Below are positions 62,401 through 64,000 of a stretch of DNA of 64,000 nucleotides, piece by piece (within the stretch, counting starts at the first letter, position 1; each line of letters opens with the position of its first letter). The DNA is from Phymorhynchus buccinoides (Eukaryota > Mollusca > Gastropoda > Neogastropoda > Raphitomidae). The stretch spans positions 32,427,599 through 32,491,598 of the forward strand of contig CM065703.1 of the NCBI GenBank assembly GCA_017654935.2, read 5' to 3'. The notes beneath the pieces were generated by a model, which searched no databases, had not been told where the DNA came from, and saw only the letters and a list, made by a program, of their open reading frames with translations. The position numbers and the translations under genes were made by a program.

Positions 62401-63107
62401 AGAAACATGGTTTTCCAACTCCCAGGTTTCATCATCAGAGCTATCGAACCATTCGTTATCAGAGAAAGACTCTTCGGCAGCCATAATTTGGAAATAGATG
62501 TGGTCAGTGCAGCAAGTGAAGGCTTGTGATTTCAAGATGGCGTCGAGAAGGAAAGCATGTGTTTCGCTTTCTTTGTGAACTCGGAGTTTGGACTTTATTT
62601 TTTAAATAAACATTTTTATTGTGATCAGTGCGTTTGTTTGGGTTTATTTTAGCCAAAAAATAATTTTAGTAGCAAAAATGAATTTTTATAAGTGAAAAAA
62701 ACGGAGAAAACAGCATTGATCACGGGTGATCGAAATCCAAGGGAAAGAACTGTTAGGAGTTAAGCCAGGGTACATCAACAACAACAACATAACTGGACAC
62801 AGCCCATCACACCACACATACTCATAACTTTGAGTCTTTTTTTTTTTTTTTAAGTTTCGAGTCATTTACACCCATAATTCTGAGTCCCATCACATCTTCC
62901 ACTCACCAGCAGAATTTCCCCAGGTCCCACAATACTCTGATTTTCATGCTTAATGGAGGAGGATGCTTTCTGGTCTTTGTACATGAAGATCGCCACGCCC
63001 ATGACGATCATCAGCACGAACAGGTACTTGGCCAAACGGTACCGCTTCCCCGCCACCAACACCCCTAGGATCATCACCGGTATTGGCTTGACGGACTTGG
63101 CTAGGAC
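50003..63107 (-). CDS. SLC35B1: SLC35B1, second copy, exons 4-7 only (continues beyond window)
   Basis: Exons in - strand order: 62907-63107 (exon 4), 57958-58084 (exon 5), 56619-56725 (exon 6), 50003-50254 (exon 7). Lengths (201, 127, 107, 252) and phases equal the + copy, and all splice sites are kept. The protein differs from the + copy at few sites, for example SSSIKHENQ in place of SSSVKHENQ in exon 4. Exons 1-3 would lie past 64000. It may be an allele placed by mis-joining or a true inverted duplicate. See the + copy for function. Confidence 0.9.
50292..50473. mobile_element. CAGTGGAACCTCCC MITE, right-arm copy
   Basis: Mirror of 42337-42518. Here the left end keeps TA before CAGTGGAACC. 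Confidence 0.8.
51898..51950 (-). pseudogene. partial exon 7 copy, right arm
   Basis: Mirror of 40851-40915: GTTTTGAAGATAAACATTTG then CGACAA. Confidence 0.85.
51958..52447. repeat. 57-bp tandem repeat, right-arm block
   Basis: Eight to nine units of AGGGAGGCAAACCCTCACAA, AATGTGATAACAAAGAGAGG and GTCTGAGTAATAAGAAA. Confidence 0.92.
52448..54031. other. right-arm-specific ~1.6-kb block within the 57-bp array
   Basis: Absent from the left arm. It contains a 36-bp TIR palindrome (52484-52519), a duplicated ~115-bp segment (TGTATCTGACTGCTTTGATC, then CAAGTATCCTGCTAACTTTA; about 53547-53655 and 53759-53868) and a (CA)n run at 53910-53976. No gene recognised. Confidence 0.7.
52484..52519. mobile_element. 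36-bp palindromic TIR mini-element with 5-bp target duplication
   Basis: CAGGCATGGGAATT and AATTCCCATGCCTG surround only eight bases. TATAG flanks at 52479-52483 and 52520-52524. The ends resemble those of the 363-bp element (CAGGCATGGTAG), also with a 5-bp duplication. Confidence 0.7.
54032..54602. repeat. 57-bp tandem repeat, right-arm block 2
   Basis: Continuation of the array after the specific block. Ten units with variants, then a decayed edge to about 54850. Confidence 0.9.
54853..55244. mobile_element. CATGGGTGAAAG TIR element, right-arm copy
   Basis: Mirror of 39653-40046, with CTAGTA at 54847-54852 and 55245-55250. Confidence 0.85.
55705..56112. repeat. 57-bp tandem repeat, right-arm mirror of block 1
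   Basis: Mirror of 38876-39195 with AAGGGAGGCAAATTATCACA and CTGAATTACAAGAAA variants, about one more unit. Confidence 0.85.
56619..56725 (-). CDS. SLC35B1: SLC35B1 exon 6, second copy
   Basis: 107 nt with CTGCAG|G acceptor and GGGCAG|GTGAG donor on the - strand. Encodes the same residues as 38230-38336. Confidence 0.92.
56845..57435 (-). pseudogene. partial exon 5 copies A and B, right arm
   Basis: Two partial copies at about 56858-56943 and 57356-57425 mirror 38013-38112 and 37528-37620. The LINE 3' UTR-like module and the GT/GA repeat lie between them. Confidence 0.82.
57436..57957 (-). repeat. intron 5 start plus MITE tandem array, right arm
   Basis: Mirror of 37011-37527, with three CAGG(G/A)CTCCC ends and GACTCACCCA-type or TTCACTCACCCATCC links. 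Confidence 0.8.
57958..58084 (-). CDS. SLC35B1: SLC35B1 exon 5, second copy
   Basis: 127 nt encoding [20 protein letters not shown] onward, same as 36884-37010. Confidence 0.92.
58227..58444. mobile_element. CAGGGCTCCC MITE, right-arm copy
   Basis: Flanked by GGGTGG at 58221-58226 and 58445-58450. Mirror of 36524-36741. Confidence 0.85.
60129..60266 (-). pseudogene. piggyBac Cys-rich domain in shifted frame, right arm
   Basis: Same arrangement as 34696-34837: CKKC and CLTC...LC motifs one base out of frame with the catalytic ORF. Confidence 0.75.
60260..62484 (-). CDS. piggyBac transposase, two exons, DDD triad intact
   Basis: Join of 62333-62484 (exon 1) and 60260-61679 (exon 2): 1572 nt, 523 aa plus stop. 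Exon 1 is the acidic N-terminus ([19 protein letters not shown]). Exon 2 starts [20 protein letters not shown], then the DDE_Tnp_1_7 domain. Catalytic aspartates fall at about residue 230 (ICIDERM), 308 (LFIDNFYTS) and 423 (GGVDKSDQ; second Asp 426). The element cuts and pastes at TTAA. The frame stops at ETNRR before the Cys-rich end-binding domain, which lies in another frame, so full activity is doubtful. The intron with GT-AG ends contains a CA repeat. Splicing is inferred from frame and site agreement. Confidence 0.85.
62907..63107 (-). CDS. SLC35B1: SLC35B1 exon 4, second copy
   Basis: 201 nt encoding [15 protein letters not shown] to EILL with SSSIKHE (Val in the + copy replaced by Ile). 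Confidence 0.93.
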
Positions 63108-63960
63108 CTGGGAACAAAAAGTAAACAAGCTTACTATGACGACGCTCATCATGCTGTCATCAGCACGAACAGGTACTTGGCCAAACGGTACCGCTTCCCC
63201 GCTCCCCTAGGATCATCACTGGCATTGGCTTGACGGACTTGCCTAGGACCTGGGAACAAAATACAAACAAGCATGCTATGCAGGCATGGTAGTGGGGGCA
63301 AAGTGAGTTTCGCGGAAGAATATCCAACCGATTCTGCATTTCATTTGAAAGATGTCGACTCAAACTAAAATGATGAAGTTGGGCGTCAAAATGAAGAAGA
63401 AAAAGAAGCACTAGGATCACAAATCTGGAAATGTGTGGCGCGAGCTAGGCCGTGCATGACTGCTAACTTCGGCGGGAAGTTGCTTGTTCAGTCATTCACA
63501 TCCGGTTCCACGAAGCGATTGCATAGGTTTTAACGCACATAATTTTTAGGCACCCGAGCGAATTTTTACCCCGGCTTTTTTTGGGGGGGTCAAATTTTCA
63601 CTTTCGCAGATTTTCCGTGATTCGCAGAGGTCTACCATGCCTGCTATGACGATGCACATCATGCTGTCATGAGCATGAATGGTAAACTGGCCAAAGGGTA
63701 CCCTTTTCACGCCACCAATACCCCTAAAATCATCACTGGTATTGGCTTGATGGAATTGCCTAGGACCTGGGAACAAAACTCAAACCAAGCATACTATGAC
63801 GATGTACATCATGCTGTCATCAGCACAAATAGTAAAATGGTCAAAACGGTACCTTTTTCACACCACCAATACCCCTAAAATCATCACTGGTATTGGCTTG
63901 ACGGACTTGCCTAGGATCTGGGAACAAAACTCAAACAAGCATGCTATGACGATACACATC
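63108..63960 (-). repeat. exon 4-derived tandem array, right arm
   Basis: Exon-like starts (CTAGGAC|CTGGGAAC on +) at about 63249 and 63771, and CTAGGATCTGGGAAC near 63917, mirror 31682, 31165 and 31014. The TIR element interrupts at 63281-63643. Confidence 0.87.
63281..63643. mobile_element. CAGGCATGGTAG TIR element, right-arm copy
   Basis: 363 bp, same ends as 31288-31650, with CTATG/CTATG flanks. Confidence 0.88.
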
Positions 63961-64000
63961 ATGCTATCATTTATTTATTTATTTATGACAAATTTTGTAA

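Larger units (their letters stand above)
59148..62763 (-). mobile_element. piggyBac transposon, right-arm copy with open transposase
   Basis: TTAA at 59148-59151 and 62760-62763 and inverted ends as in the left copy. 3616 bp. Its transposase exons join in frame, unlike the left copy. Confidence 0.9.
47711..64000 (-). repeat. right arm of large inverted repeat
   Basis: 16.3 kb, reverse complement of 30931-44663 with scattered substitutions, indels, different tandem copy numbers and a ~1.6-kb extra block at 52448-54031. It starts immediately at the N gap. Confidence 0.95.

Overview
This is a 64 kb piece of a large, intron-rich, repeat-laden invertebrate nuclear genome. Long CA/CT microsatellites, Penelope-like elements, several CR1/L2/Jockey-like non-LTR retrotransposons, many short inverted-repeat (MITE-like) elements and piggyBac all fit a mollusc or another marine lophotrochozoan. 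The species is an inference and cannot be fixed from the sequence. I found no bacterial-type operons, CRISPR arrays, rRNA or tRNA genes.

The one host gene I can support is SLC35B1, an ER nucleotide/nucleotide-sugar transporter of the UAA (UDP-galactose transporter-related) family. It lies on the + strand with seven coding exons from 20835 to 42807. All introns are GT-AG, all phases agree, and the exons join into a 333-residue protein (the human protein has about 322). The ATG sits inside a YY1-type AAGATGGCGG motif.

Region by region: 1-10.7 kb holds microsatellites, a 39-bp minisatellite bracketed by two ~570-bp direct repeats, and three Penelope-like fragments with GIY-YIG endonuclease sequence. 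10.7-13.7 kb is a broken APE-type LINE on the + strand. 14.1-19.0 kb is a second LINE on the - strand, cut by a 1.56-kb element and by a palindromic element carrying telomere-like repeats. 19.1-20.3 kb is CT satellite plus a 199-bp palindrome. 20.8-43.5 kb is SLC35B1. Its introns hold nested LINEs, TTAA-flanked and TA-flanked MITEs, a U2-snRNA-headed insertion, and in intron 4 a 3.65-kb piggyBac element with its catalytic triad intact.

Two structural features stand out. First, exons 3, 4, 5 and 7 of SLC35B1 are each accompanied by partial copies of themselves with adjoining splice-site sequence, mostly as short tandem arrays; exon 6 shows none. Second, from 47711 to the end the window is the reverse complement of about 30931-44663. 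The arms meet near a run of exactly 500 N, so SLC35B1 exons 4-7 and the piggyBac appear again on the - strand. The arms differ by substitutions, tandem copy number, a ~1.6-kb insertion and an 8-bp indel that decides whether the piggyBac reading frame is open. Two haplotypes joined head-to-head during scaffolding is the simplest reading; a true palindromic duplication is the alternative.
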